Positions 44,747 to 54,166 of a stretch of DNA of 64,000 nucleotides are shown here, piece by piece. Under the pieces are notes generated by a model. It saw only the letters and a list, made by a program, of their open reading frames with translations, had not been told where the DNA came from and did not search any database. A program made the translations under genes and the position numbers. Source of the stretch: Synechococcus sp. PCC 7335 (GTDB taxonomy: Bacteria; Cyanobacteriota; Cyanobacteriia; Phormidesmidales; Phormidesmidaceae); NCBI RefSeq assembly GCF_000155595.1, contig NZ_DS989904.1, positions 4,209,987 to 4,273,986 of the forward strand, read 5' to 3'. Within the stretch, counting starts at the first letter, position 1. Each line of letters opens with the position of its first letter.

Positions 44747-46393
44747 TCAAAAGATGAGTCCTAGATTCAGTGTGCTGGTGTCAGAAACTGATAGAGATGG
44801 CCGGGTAGCATGATTGGCTAACAAGAGCCGGCGGTTGTCTAATGATGCAATTACCCGCGAATTGGGTAGTCCTTTCAACCATGTAACTGGTTGCAAGGTG
44901 TGATCGAGTAGTAAAATCTTTTCACTTCCTACAATGAGATAGCCCCAGGCTAATGGGTGTATCCTGAGGGGGGTAAAAGGCAGATAAAGTGTTCTAACTT
45001 GGAAAGGCTTGAGATTAATCAGCAGCGCTACAGGTGTATCCGTGGAGGTAGTACCAAGTGCTAATAGCTGATAAGGCATAGCTGTCGGCACAATTTGGCT
45101 GATAGTCTGGTTGATACGCAGTTCGCCAATAAACTGCCCCCGCCGGGTAAAGCATTCTATATAGGTTCTAGTAGCTTCTTCGGCCGTACGGATTTGTAGA
45201 AAGTATCGAGCGTCAATCGCAATGACCTGAATAAGGTTAGACAAGAGGGACGTCATTAGTCGCCCTGTCGGCGTAATAGCACGACTCCATTTATGTCCAG
45301 ATTGATATAGTTTGCCGATCATGCCCCGCACTTTCCGCTTATTTGTCTTAGGCAGTGCGACAAACCATCTTCCCGTTGGCGAAACTGAAATCCAGCAAGA
45401 CTGTCTAAATCGAGCGATTGATATTAATTTTTCTTTTCTGGTGAGTATATGAAGAGAATTAGCACTCACAATTCCACATCCCTGGGGGAGTGGGATCAGA
45501 GCGTCTACAGGAGCAGTAATTCCATCGACAGTGAGAGGTTTGGGGCGCTGGCAGAAAGTGATCGTGGCAACGTTAGAAGAGCTTGCAACAGTTGCCTTGA
45601 TCGAACTAAATTCTAATGCCTGAAAGGCGCTGAGCATTTCTATCGCGCTGGAAAATCGATGCTTAGGTTCTTTGTGGAGTGCAGTTAATAGAAGCTGCTG
45701 GGCGGACGCTGAGAGCGTTGCCGGGAAAGAAAGAGAGTGGGCATGATGAGCTTGATAAAGCTGTTGAGGTGTTCCAGAAAAAGGTCGATCACCTACTAAT
45801 AGCTCATAAAGCATGACACCAACAGAATATAGATCTGAGGCGATAGAGGAGTGACCGTCAAATCGCTCTGGCGCTGCGTAGAAAGGAGAGCCGATATCTG
45901 TTGTTGATTGATTGGGCTGATCGAGAAAATGAGCACAGCCAAAATCGCTGATTGTAGCGACTAACCTGCTGGGTGAAGCTCTAGTTAGAAGAATATTCTC
46001 AGGTTTTAGATCGCTGTGAACGATGCCGTGGTGATGAAGATAGTCAAGCCCTTGGAGGATATCTGCGATGATGGTTTTGATAATGGAGAAGGAAAGATAG
46101 CCGGGAGTAAGTAGAGGAGAGAAGGTGGTTGCAAGTTGCGATCGCAAAGTCCCAGACTCGCTATAGTCTAGAATCAGTCGCTGACTCGACGCCGTATGAC
46201 ATTTCACGATGTTGGGATGATCGAGTCGCTTATGGATAGCAGCTTCTTGAGAGAATTTCTCTTTGGCATGACGCACTTGTTTAATCGCAACTAGCCGCCC
46301 CGTCCGTCGATAGACCGCGCAGTAAACTTGAGCAAACTGACCTTGCCCAACAATGCCCAGCAACCGATAATCTGAAAGATTTGATGAATACAA
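44747..46393 (-). CDS. Serine/threonine protein kinase with C-terminal propeller-like region
   Basis: A 548-residue Hanks-type kinase. Residues about 8-265 form the kinase domain: P-loop GQGQFAQVY, VAIK lysine near residue 37, catalytic loop HSDLKPENILL, DFGCAHF and SPFYAAPER. The HRD arginine is Ser, so it is a non-RD kinase, which usually does not need activation-loop phosphorylation. No transmembrane helix or PASTA repeats are seen. Residues about 285-548 are beta-rich with repeating units (VSPTGRWFVALP, LLALGTTS, LIVGSEKILLLD, NRRLLLAN), suggesting a degenerate WD-type beta-propeller that could bind partners. It lies 106 bp downstream of the rhodanese gene on the same strand. Substrates are unknown. 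Confidence 0.85.
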   Translation of the reverse strand: MYSSNLSDYRLLGIVGQGQFAQVYCAVYRRTGRLVAIKQVRHAKEKFSQEAAIHKRLDHPNIVKCHTASSQRLILDYSESGTLRSQLATTFSPLLTPGYLSFSIIKTIIADILQGLDYLHHHGIVHSDLKPENILLTRASPSRLVATISDFGCAHFLDQPNQSTTDIGSPFYAAPERFDGHSSIASDLYSVGVMLYELLVGDRPFSGTPQQLYQAHHAHSLSFPATLSASAQQLLLTALHKEPKHRFSSAIEMLSAFQALEFSSIKATVASSSNVATITFCQRPKPLTVDGITAPVDALIPLPQGCGIVSANSLHILTRKEKLISIARFRQSCWISVSPTGRWFVALPKTNKRKVRGMIGKLYQSGHKWSRAITPTGRLMTSLLSNLIQVIAIDARYFLQIRTAEEATRTYIECFTRRGQFIGELRINQTISQIVPTAMPYQLLALGTTSTDTPVALLINLKPFQVRTLYLPFTPLRIHPLAWGYLIVGSEKILLLDHTLQPVTWLKGLPNSRVIASLDNRRLLLANHATRPSLSVSDTSTLNLGLIF

Positions 46394-46499
46394 AGCTATC
46401 TAGATACCAAGCTATTTCTCGTCATTGTGCACCTACCTCGCGCGATTTCTGATACTACCGATTGATTGCGAAAAAGCGCCGTCGTACCTTAATCAAATG

Positions 46500-46853
46500 C
46501 TAATAAAGCGCTACGCTCTGGTCGATTCGTCGACTGTAAGCATCTATACCACCCGAGAGATTCTTGACGTTCGTGAACCCCTGACTGATTAGCCACTGAC
46601 ACATTTGAGCTGAGCGCATACCCAAATGACACATGACAATCGTTTCGGTCTCAGAGTCAAACTGGCTATGAATGGTCTTAGACCAGATCGGAAACTGACT
46701 TAAAGGCAAATTTACGAAGTCTGGAATGCTGGCTATTTCTAGCTCGCTAGGTTCGCGCACATCGATGAGTTGAACTGTCTTTGTCTCGTCTGCAAGACGT
46801 TGAGCCAGGACTTCTACGTTGGTTTCGGACAGGTTTGAATTAGCGTTTGTCAT
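46500..46853 (-). CDS. Rhodanese-like sulfurtransferase domain protein
   Basis: A 117-residue single-domain rhodanese. It contains VQLIDVREPSELEIASIPDFVNLPL, quoted here as the typical DVREPxE pattern, and the active-site loop MCHLGMRSAQ, where the Cys can carry a persulfide. It ends with VKNLSGGIDAYSR, the conserved rhodanese C-terminal pattern. The length fits stand-alone GlpE-type proteins. It sits 123 bp downstream of the prolyl oligopeptidase gene and upstream of the kinase gene, all on the minus strand. The sulfur acceptor is unknown. Confidence 0.93.
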   Translation of the reverse strand: MTNANSNLSETNVEVLAQRLADETKTVQLIDVREPSELEIASIPDFVNLPLSQFPIWSKTIHSQFDSETETIVMCHLGMRSAQMCQWLISQGFTNVKNLSGGIDAYSRRIDQSVALY

Positions 46854-46976
46854 TGATTATCAGGAATTTTAATTGGAACAGGTTTTTCTCAGATAGGCTT
46901 TAACGGACAAATTGTTGCATCTATTGTTTCATCTAAGTACAAAAGACTCACAGGCAACATGGCTACTCATCAGATC

Positions 46977-49064
46977 CTACGAAAGATTGACACCTAGCTC
47001 ATGGGCTAAAAACGCCCATTTGTCAGTAGCTTCCTCAATTTGTTTGGTAGTAGGTTTACCAGCGCCGTGGCCAGCTTTCGTTTCGATGCGGATAAGGACA
47101 GGATTATCTCCAGCATGGGCGGCTTGGAGAGCAGCGGCGAATTTAAAGCTATGGGCTGGGACAACGCGATCATCGTGGTCAGCAGTTGTGATCATTGTTG
47201 ACGGGTAGGCGGTACCAGGCTTGAGATTGTGCAGAGGAGAGTAGGCATAGAGTGCTTTGAACTCTGCTTCGTTTTGGGGCGATCCGTAGTCCGATTCCCA
47301 GGCCCAGCCGATTGTGAACTGATTGAAGCGCAGCATGTCTAAGACGCCTACAGCAGGTAGGGCGGCGCCAAAAAGATCAGGGCGCTGAGTGATGCAGGCG
47401 CCAACTAAAAGGCCCCCATTGCTGCCACCTGCGATCGCTAGCTTCTCTGGTTTCGTATAGTTTTGTTCTATGAGCCACTCACCTGCGCTAATAAAGTCGT
47501 CAAAAACGTTTTGTTTGCTGGTTTTGGTGCCCTGCTGATGCCAGGCTTCGCCATACTCACCACCGCCGCGAAGATTAGCAACCGCATAGACACCGCCTAG
47601 CTCTAGCCAAACCAAGTTACTGACTGAAAAGCTAGGTGATAGAGAAATATTAAAGCCACCATAGCCATAGAGCAGCGTTGGGGTATCGCCATTGAGATCT
47701 AAGTCTTTTTTGGCGGTAATAAACATCGGAATATTGGTACCGTCTTTGCTAGGGTAGAAGACCTGGCGAGTCTCGTAATCCTCGGGATTGAAGGGAATGG
47801 TCGGTTCACGAAAAAGCGTACTTTCCCCTGTGGAAAAGTCGTAGTGATAGATCCGGCTAGGAATTGTATAGCTAGTAAAGCTGTAGAACGTTTCTGTATC
47901 ATTACGTTTGCCATCGAACCCGCCGACCGAACCAATCCCAGGAAGCGATACCTCTCGGACTGGCTCACCTTTTAGATTGAAGATTTTGATTTGGGTGTAA
48001 GCATCTTTCAAGTAGTCTGCTACAAACTGATTGTTGAGCACACCTACAGATTCTAGGGTTTCTCTAGATTCAGGAATCAGCGTTTGCCAGCTTGTCTTAT
48101 CAGGATTAGAAATATCGACCGCAATTACTTTACCCTTCGGAGCCTCTAAATCAGTGCGGAACCAAAAGATACTGCCTTCGTTATCAATTAGGCTATATTG
48201 CGCTTCAAAATCTGAAATCAGCTCAACAACTTCAGCGTCTAGATCCTGTAAGTCTTTGTAGAAAACAAGATTCTTTGGATCGGTGCCCAGCCAAACAGAA
48301 ATGATTAGATAGCGACCATCTTCTGTAACCTGGCTGCTAAATCCCCAATCTGGCTGGTCTTTCCGTTCGTATACAAGCGTATCTTCAGACTGATTGCTAC
48401 CTAGCCGGTGGTAATAGAGCTTTTGGAAGCGATTGACGTCTTCTAGTTTAGTTTCCTCTTTGGGCTCGTCATAGCGGCTATAGAAAAAGCCTTGGTGATC
48501 GTGAGTCCAAGCTGCGCCAGAGAACTTAACCCACTTGATCAGATCCTCGGTGTCTTTACCCGTTGCGATATCACGAACGTGCCATTCCATCCAGTCAGAC
48601 CCTGCAGTAGAAAGTCCGTAGGCGATATATTGAGCGTTCTCACTGATGGAGATACCAGAGAGGGCAACGGTACCATCCTCAGATAAGGTGTTGGGGTCTA
48701 GTAGAATGGTTGGCTCGGCCTCAAGCGTAGGTAAGGTGTAGAGAACAGACTGGTTTTGGAGACCGTTGTTCTTGAAGTAGAAGTAGCGCAGGTGGTTAGC
48801 GTTATCGCTATTGCCTTTCTTGAAAGGAATGCCGTAACGTTCGTAGTTCCAAAGCTCCGTCAGGCGATCGCCTAAGTGATCGCGTCCCGGCAATTGATTG
48901 AGATAATCAAAAGTGACCTTGTTTTGGGCTTCGATCCATTGGGCAGTCTCTTCGGTATTGGGATCTTCTAGCCAACGGTACGGATCGGCGACGGTAATAC
49001 CGTGGTAGGTGTCGGTTTGAGAGACTTGGCGAGTGGTGGGGTAGGAGAGCATGGACGTCATCAT
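46977..49064 (-). CDS. Prolyl oligopeptidase family serine peptidase (S9A)
   Basis: A 695-residue cytoplasmic peptidase that cleaves short peptides after proline. The N-terminus DPYRWLEDPNTEETAQWIE and the beta-propeller (about residues 75-410) are typical. The alpha/beta hydrolase domain has LYGYGGFNIS, ANLRGGGEYGEAWH, nucleophile IAGGSNGGLL, Asp in TTADHDDRVVP and His in TKAGHGAGKP, a complete catalytic triad. No signal peptide is seen. It starts 21 bp after the stop of the LpxB-like gene, so the two are probably co-transcribed. Confidence 0.96.
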   Translation of the reverse strand: MMTSMLSYPTTRQVSQTDTYHGITVADPYRWLEDPNTEETAQWIEAQNKVTFDYLNQLPGRDHLGDRLTELWNYERYGIPFKKGNSDNANHLRYFYFKNNGLQNQSVLYTLPTLEAEPTILLDPNTLSEDGTVALSGISISENAQYIAYGLSTAGSDWMEWHVRDIATGKDTEDLIKWVKFSGAAWTHDHQGFFYSRYDEPKEETKLEDVNRFQKLYYHRLGSNQSEDTLVYERKDQPDWGFSSQVTEDGRYLIISVWLGTDPKNLVFYKDLQDLDAEVVELISDFEAQYSLIDNEGSIFWFRTDLEAPKGKVIAVDISNPDKTSWQTLIPESRETLESVGVLNNQFVADYLKDAYTQIKIFNLKGEPVREVSLPGIGSVGGFDGKRNDTETFYSFTSYTIPSRIYHYDFSTGESTLFREPTIPFNPEDYETRQVFYPSKDGTNIPMFITAKKDLDLNGDTPTLLYGYGGFNISLSPSFSVSNLVWLELGGVYAVANLRGGGEYGEAWHQQGTKTSKQNVFDDFISAGEWLIEQNYTKPEKLAIAGGSNGGLLVGACITQRPDLFGAALPAVGVLDMLRFNQFTIGWAWESDYGSPQNEAEFKALYAYSPLHNLKPGTAYPSTMITTADHDDRVVPAHSFKFAAALQAAHAGDNPVLIRIETKAGHGAGKPTTKQIEEATDKWAFLAHELGVNLS

Positions 49065-49085
49065 TACACGGTCCTTATTCCGGCT

Positions 49086-50417
49086 TTATTCAGGATAGTT
49101 GATGGTCTCTAGTATGAGTTCGGCCATTCGGTCGGCAGCTCCGGCGGGTCCACGTAGGTTTCTAAGGGCTTGGCGAACCTGGTTTAGTTTTTCAGGATAT
49201 CTTAGATAGTCCAAGGCGACGTCGGCAGCTTGTTGAGGCGTGATCGTACCAAAGAGTTCAGGGACAACTTGGGCCTTGGCGGTGATGTTCGGCCAGGAGA
49301 AGTATTTATGGGATTTTTGCAGACCTTTTAGCAGCATAGGGCCAATGATCGTGCGGGCGATCGCCCGTAGCCCTGGCAGTTGAGAAACTAGTCTGGGCCA
49401 ACCTTCGGCTATCTTCATCGCGTCTAGCTTTTGGGTGGGTAGAAGCACGATCATTGGAGTCGCTAGGGCGGCTAGCTGGGCAGTATTCGCACCTACCGTA
49501 GTGAAACATAGCTGGCACTGTGAGAACAGATCTAAAGCGGGGAAACGCTGCCATAAATAGATTTTCGGACCGTCTTTGAGCTGCCAATAGGGAAGTCCTT
49601 GTTTGGGCTCGTGCAAAGTGATGCTAGGTGCTTTCAATAGCGCCATGGCGTCATTGAGTGCAGGATCTGCGTAGGCCATTAGATCGGCTAGCTTGAGGTT
49701 GGGGGCAACGCCGACGACATACTGTAGTGACTGCTCAAAGGGCCTTTGATTATGGAGAATTTGGGCAATGCCCAGCAGCATAGGAACCCCCATCTCCAGC
49801 TTGATCGGCTTGGATCCTGGTAGGAACCCAATAATGTCGGCAGCGGGGTCGCAGCCCAAAATGTTGGTAATTTCGGTGCGATCGGCGATCGCCTGTACAT
49901 CTCCCATCAGATCGCCAACAACGGTAAATTTGTGCTGTCTAGCTCTAGGGACTTTATCTAGGATCTTGGGCTGCATGATGCCGAATCTATTGACCAAGCC
50001 AGTCCAGCGCGCATCCCATTCGGCGTAGGTAAGCGTGCGGTAGCCTAGCCGCCTGGCAACCATGACGGTGTATAGCTGATCGCCACCGAGAAAGACGACA
50101 ATGCCTTTGGCGAACCAGTCCCAGCTATCAGCAGTCTTGCCTGTTAGCAGAAATTTGAAGAAATGAGAGGCGCTTTGAACGCGGTCTACCTCTGGATATT
50201 TCGAGAGAATAGTGGGCTCTTTGCCAGAAGCATGGGGGCAAGGAGAAAGGACAACCGAGATGCGGTAGTTGGGCGCTTTTTGACGGAGCGATCGCACCAC
50301 AGGCTTCACCCAAGTTGCCACCTCGCCAGGTCCATTAGACAAGATCACGACATCAACAGGCTCAGATGGCGGATCAGACATCGAGCTGGTCTGATGAAGA
50401 TCAGTAGGGCTGAGCAT
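49086..50417 (-). CDS. Lipid-A-disaccharide synthase-related glycosyltransferase
   Basis: A 443-residue protein related to LpxB (GT19). It shows VDVVILSNGPGEVATWV near the N-terminus, VVFLGGDQLYTVMVARRLGY, FLPGSKPIKLEMG and CQLCFTTVGANTAQLA, the last matching the C-terminal nucleotide-sugar site. LpxB joins UDP-diacylglucosamine and lipid X; this cyanobacterial branch is more distant, so the substrate is uncertain. An internal start at Met13 (MSDPPSEP) is possible because the first 12 residues look unconserved. It is upstream of the prolyl oligopeptidase gene and divergent from larB. Confidence 0.75.
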   Translation of the reverse strand: MLSPTDLHQTSSMSDPPSEPVDVVILSNGPGEVATWVKPVVRSLRQKAPNYRISVVLSPCPHASGKEPTILSKYPEVDRVQSASHFFKFLLTGKTADSWDWFAKGIVVFLGGDQLYTVMVARRLGYRTLTYAEWDARWTGLVNRFGIMQPKILDKVPRARQHKFTVVGDLMGDVQAIADRTEITNILGCDPAADIIGFLPGSKPIKLEMGVPMLLGIAQILHNQRPFEQSLQYVVGVAPNLKLADLMAYADPALNDAMALLKAPSITLHEPKQGLPYWQLKDGPKIYLWQRFPALDLFSQCQLCFTTVGANTAQLAALATPMIVLLPTQKLDAMKIAEGWPRLVSQLPGLRAIARTIIGPMLLKGLQKSHKYFSWPNITAKAQVVPELFGTITPQQAADVALDYLRYPEKLNQVRQALRNLRGPAGAADRMAELILETINYPE

Positions 50418-50508
50418 GGGAGAAGCGTTAGAAAAGCAATAAAAACCACTTTGCTACGTTAGCCTATTACAGTTGTGTTTCTTCGATGCGCGCCCAGTAA
50501 GTTAGCTT

Positions 50509-51252
50509 GTGAATCAGCCTGTGAATCGTTTAATCAACCAGCCAGAATTGAATCAGTCTCCAAAGTCGTATGAGAGTGTGGGCAACTTTGCCAAGATTGA
50601 CCATGCTAGGACCAGCCGTACTGGCTTTCCCGAAGTGATATGGGGCCAGGATAAAACCGCTGAGCAAATTGTTGAGATTATGCAGGTGATGGAGGGTCGG
50701 CACCCAGTCGTGATGGCTACGCGAGTAGAGGCTAAGAAATACCAGGCCATTCAAACGCAGCTTTCTCAGGTAACCTACTTTGAAATGGCCAGAATCTGTG
50801 CAATTTTACCTTCAGAACCAATTCCTCAAAGACCTGGAAGATTAAGCATATTGACAGCCGGAACGGCTGACTTACCCGTTGCTGAAGAAGCGGCTGTGAC
50901 TGCTGAGCTGTGCGGCTTTGGGGTGACGCGGCTGTGGGATGTGGGCGTAGCTGGAATTCACCGGCTACTGAGCAATCAGCATGTGATTGACGAATCTGAC
51001 GTGCTGATTGTGGCAGCCGGAATGGAAGGTGCTTTACCTAGTGTTGTAGCCGGGCTGGCGGATTGCCCAGTAATTGCCGTGCCGACCAGTATTGGCTATG
51101 GGGCTAGCTTTCAAGGCTTGGCTCCGCTGTTGACCATGCTAAATTCTTGCGCCACCGGAATTGGTGTGGTCAATATCGACAATGGATTTGGCGCGGCTAT
51201 CTTAGCAGGTCAGATTCTGCGAACGGCAGCGAAAATATCTAACACTAAGTGA
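50509..51252 (+). CDS. larB: Nickel pincer cofactor biosynthesis protein LarB
   Basis: LarB carboxylates and hydrolyses nicotinic acid adenine dinucleotide to start the nickel-pincer cofactor of lactate racemase. The 247-residue protein has an N-terminal segment (FPEVIWGQDKTAEQIVEIM) and a PurE/AIR-carboxylase-like domain: ILTAGTADLPVAEEAA, RLWDVGVAGIHRL, IVAAGMEGALPSVVAGL and VPTSIGYGASFQGLAPLL. The start is GTG; a second in-frame GTG lies four codons later. LarC, LarE and LarA are not in the window, so the cofactor user is unknown. It is divergent from the LpxB-like gene. Confidence 0.9.
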   Translation: MNQPVNRLINQPELNQSPKSYESVGNFAKIDHARTSRTGFPEVIWGQDKTAEQIVEIMQVMEGRHPVVMATRVEAKKYQAIQTQLSQVTYFEMARICAILPSEPIPQRPGRLSILTAGTADLPVAEEAAVTAELCGFGVTRLWDVGVAGIHRLLSNQHVIDESDVLIVAAGMEGALPSVVAGLADCPVIAVPTSIGYGASFQGLAPLLTMLNSCATGIGVVNIDNGFGAAILAGQILRTAAKISNTK

Positions 51253-51511
51253 ACTGCAACCAAGTAACGTACCAGAAAATTCCCGTCCTAAAACCCATCA
51301 CTTCGTCTGCTCTAATAGTCTGGGCTCGACGATGCAAAAAATAAGCACGACCTGCACAAAGACCAACTGACGGTCCTCAACAAAACTGAACAATCTTGAA
51401 CGGGAGTGATGTTTGAATTCTCACTCATGATTGGGTGCGTTTCATAATATCTCTTGGATACTAAAGATAGCCGTGAGCTAGGCAAGGTCTATGGCCAACC
51501 GAGTGATGCAA

Positions 51512-52423
51512 TTAGCTAGCTATAGACTCGATCGCGTAGACAGCCTGTAGTTTGTAGGGGCTATTTGGTGCAACCTCAACCACGTCATCGGCGGCATTGG
51601 CTGTCTCTACACAAACAAACTTAAGATAGTCCTGGGCTGCTAGATCAGCCATTTTGACTGATATTTCTTCTCCTGGGTTCCAGACAATAGCAGTCTTGTT
51701 ACCAGTTGTGGAAATGCGAATACGGCGATTTAGGGCGCTATCTTCGACAATCAATTCAGGCTTTACATCGGTGTAGATGCGATCGGTTTCTGAGGAGAAG
51801 GCGATGGCACCGGACTGCTTTTTCTCTTTGCCGTCATCTACCTTGTCTAAATAAGTCGTTTCTTCAAGGCCCAGCACCTTGACCTGGTTAATATCGCCCA
51901 CTGTGAAGTAGCTGTGGAACGCTTGAGTAACCTGGAACGTACTCTCTCCGGTATTGCTAGTGATGAGGGCTACTGTTAGCGTTTGACTGATCAGAATCTC
52001 AATCACTAGCTCAAAGCTATGGGGCCAGATTTCCTGGGTTTCTTCATCTGCGCTCACGCCAAGCCGGACTTTAGTTTCCCCTGTCTCGGTGGTTTCAGTA
52101 CTTAGTAGGGTCCACATCCGGTTACGAACAAATCCGTGACTAGCGCGTCCCTTCCCTTCTGGGTCAGGGCCAAACCAGGGCCAGCAGATGGGAATGCCGC
52201 CTTTGGTGGCTTTGCCTGGCTGGTAGTAGGCATTTTCGCTGACAAACATTAGATCGGCGGTAGCTCCAACCGGCTGAAAGGAAAGCACCTGCGCTGCGTA
52301 GACAGAAATTTTTGCCTTGGCATGTTCATTGTCGATAGCAATCACCGGAAATCCGCCTTTACCTTCAACAATGCTGAGCTGAGGCGCGATACCAAATTCC
52401 TGGTTCAGTTGCTCAATGTTCAT
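51512..52423 (-). CDS. D-hexose-6-phosphate mutarotase (YeaD-like aldose 1-epimerase)
   Basis: A 303-residue beta-sandwich of the galactose mutarotase superfamily, glucose-6-phosphate 1-epimerase branch. It interconverts anomers of hexose 6-phosphates. Motifs are SVYAAQVLSFQPVG, KGGIPICWPWFGPDPEGKG (with the conserved Arg/His region after it, RASHGFVRNRMW), QAFHSYFTVGD with the catalytic His, and IVWNPG near the C-terminus. Length is standard. It is an isolated minus-strand gene between larB and the [2Fe-2S] gene. Confidence 0.92.
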   Translation of the reverse strand: MNIEQLNQEFGIAPQLSIVEGKGGFPVIAIDNEHAKAKISVYAAQVLSFQPVGATADLMFVSENAYYQPGKATKGGIPICWPWFGPDPEGKGRASHGFVRNRMWTLLSTETTETGETKVRLGVSADEETQEIWPHSFELVIEILISQTLTVALITSNTGESTFQVTQAFHSYFTVGDINQVKVLGLEETTYLDKVDDGKEKKQSGAIAFSSETDRIYTDVKPELIVEDSALNRRIRISTTGNKTAIVWNPGEEISVKMADLAAQDYLKFVCVETANAADDVVEVAPNSPYKLQAVYAIESIAS

Positions 52424-52559
52424 AATTCCTGCCTGTAGAGTCCTTACTCTATTAATTTACGCTCGATTGGGCCGAGCTGTCTGTCTTCCAAAATTCTGAG
52501 ACGAGCTATCTTTCGCTAAAATCTAAGTGTTCTCTAGAGCTGCCTTGTAGCCTATACCC

Positions 52560-52949
52560 GTGCCCAGAAAAGTCTTAGTTTGCCAGAATACAACTTGCAA
52601 ACAGCAGGGCTCAGACAAAGTACTGGCTGCTTTTGAACAGTGCTTGCCTGCCGAGGAAGCTGACAATGTTGAAATTGAAGCTTCGGGCTGTTTGGGACAG
52701 TGCGGTAATGGACCGATGGTTTTGGTTACTCCTGACAAAACCTGGTATAGCAAGGTCCGCGCTAAAGAGGTGGCGGTGATTGTAAAACAGCATTTGCTAG
52801 GGAATCGCCCGGTGAAGTATATGCTGTACCCGCAAGTACATGGATCGCAACAAAACTCTATTTGGATTTGGGCGATCGCGTTTGCTCTGTTGATGGCGTT
52901 TTGTATTGGCATTGCGGTGGTGATCGGCAGGCGATATGTTCCGACCTGA
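52560..52949 (+). CDS. Membrane-anchored thioredoxin-like [2Fe-2S] ferredoxin
   Basis: A 129-residue protein with a GTG start. Residues 1-85 are a thioredoxin-like ferredoxin: cluster cysteines in CQNTTC (8 and 13) and GCLGQC (44 and 48 region). They match the four-cysteine pattern of NuoE/Shethna-type proteins. Residues about 101-122 form one membrane helix (IWIWAIAFALLMAFCIGIAV) ending in RRYVPT, an uncommon anchor for this family. Its end overlaps the dinB start by 14 bp, which implies translational coupling. The electron partner is unknown. Confidence 0.82.
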   Translation: MPRKVLVCQNTTCKQQGSDKVLAAFEQCLPAEEADNVEIEASGCLGQCGNGPMVLVTPDKTWYSKVRAKEVAVIVKQHLLGNRPVKYMLYPQVHGSQQNSIWIWAIAFALLMAFCIGIAVVIGRRYVPT

Positions 52950-54051
52950 ACAGACCCCATCGCCTGCAGCTGGAGAACTTCGAGCTAATCAGGTTCGTAA
53001 GATCATCCATATAGATATGGATGCTTTCTACGCTTCAATCGAACAGAGAGACAATCCTGAGCTGCGAGGAAAACCGGTGGCGGTCGGCGGCTTGCCTTCT
53101 CAGCGAGGAGCAGTCTGTGCGGCTAGCTATGAAGCGAGAAAATATGGAATCCATTCAGCTATGCCTTCTCGTAGTGCGATCACCCGGTGTCAGCATCTAA
53201 TATTCGTCAAACCTCGATTTGAGCACTACCGAGCGGTTTCAGCAGAGATTCGAGCGATATTTTTTGACTACACAGAGTTGGTTGAGCCGCTGTCGCTTGA
53301 TGAGGCATATCTAGATGTGAGCGTGGACAAGCAAGGGATTGGCTCGGCAGTGGCGATCGCTAAACAAATTCGCGATCGCATTCGCACAGATCTGCAGCTC
53401 ACTGCTTCTGCGGGCGTTTCAATCAACAAATTCCTCGCCAAGATTGCTTCTGATCTCAACAAACCTGATGGACTCTCTTTTATTAGTCCAGAAGAAGCGA
53501 AGACTTTCATCGAGCAGCTACGAATAGAAGATTTTTATGGTGTAGGGCCAGCGACCGCCACAAAGATGAAATCGCTAGGTATCCATACTGGCGCAGATCT
53601 AAAAACTTGGACACAAGCTGAGCTAACTCAAACCTTTGGTAAAGTTGGCAGCTACTACTACCGCGTCGCTAGGGCCGAGGATAACCGACCCGTCAATCCA
53701 AACCGCATCCGTAAATCTATTGGAGCCGAACGCAGCTTTTTTAGAGATCTTTCTCAGATAGAAGATATGGAAACGGCGCTGGCTAATATTGCAACAGAAG
53801 TATCTCAAAGATTGCAGAAGAACAAACGCCAAGGCCATACCCTAACGCTTAAGATTAAATACGATAACTACGACACGATTACCCGTAGTCGAACGTTGGA
53901 AACACCAATTGAAGAAAAACAAATACTTCAAATAGCTACAAGATTGTTGTCTCTGCATGTGGAACGCGATCGCCCCGTCAGACTTCTAGGCATCACGGTA
54001 TCTAACTTAATAGCGCCCCAGCCCTACCACCAATTGACGCTGAACATCTAA
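52936..54051 (+). CDS. dinB: DNA polymerase IV
   Basis: A Y-family translesion polymerase of 371 residues. Catalytic carboxylates lie in HIDMDAFYASIEQ and SLDEAYLDVS. GAVCAASYEARKYGI, LTASAGVSINKFLAKIASD and KPDGL are typical DinB motifs, and IEDFYGVGPATATKMKSLGI is the helix-hairpin-helix. The little-finger domain ends in LLGITVSNL. A C-terminal clamp-binding peptide is not obvious. It overlaps the upstream [2Fe-2S] gene by 14 bp. No LexA box was identified. Confidence 0.96.
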   Translation: MFRPEQTPSPAAGELRANQVRKIIHIDMDAFYASIEQRDNPELRGKPVAVGGLPSQRGAVCAASYEARKYGIHSAMPSRSAITRCQHLIFVKPRFEHYRAVSAEIRAIFFDYTELVEPLSLDEAYLDVSVDKQGIGSAVAIAKQIRDRIRTDLQLTASAGVSINKFLAKIASDLNKPDGLSFISPEEAKTFIEQLRIEDFYGVGPATATKMKSLGIHTGADLKTWTQAELTQTFGKVGSYYYRVARAEDNRPVNPNRIRKSIGAERSFFRDLSQIEDMETALANIATEVSQRLQKNKRQGHTLTLKIKYDNYDTITRSRTLETPIEEKQILQIATRLLSLHVERDRPVRLLGITVSNLIAPQPYHQLTLNI

Positions 54052-54166
54052 GACCTCTGGCGTGAAATCCTATTTTGACTTTGTACAGACTTCAGCGTCG
54101 GTGATAAAGAGTAATCAACTACAATCAATCACAACACATGCGTTTGTCCGCCGCGCAATATCATCT

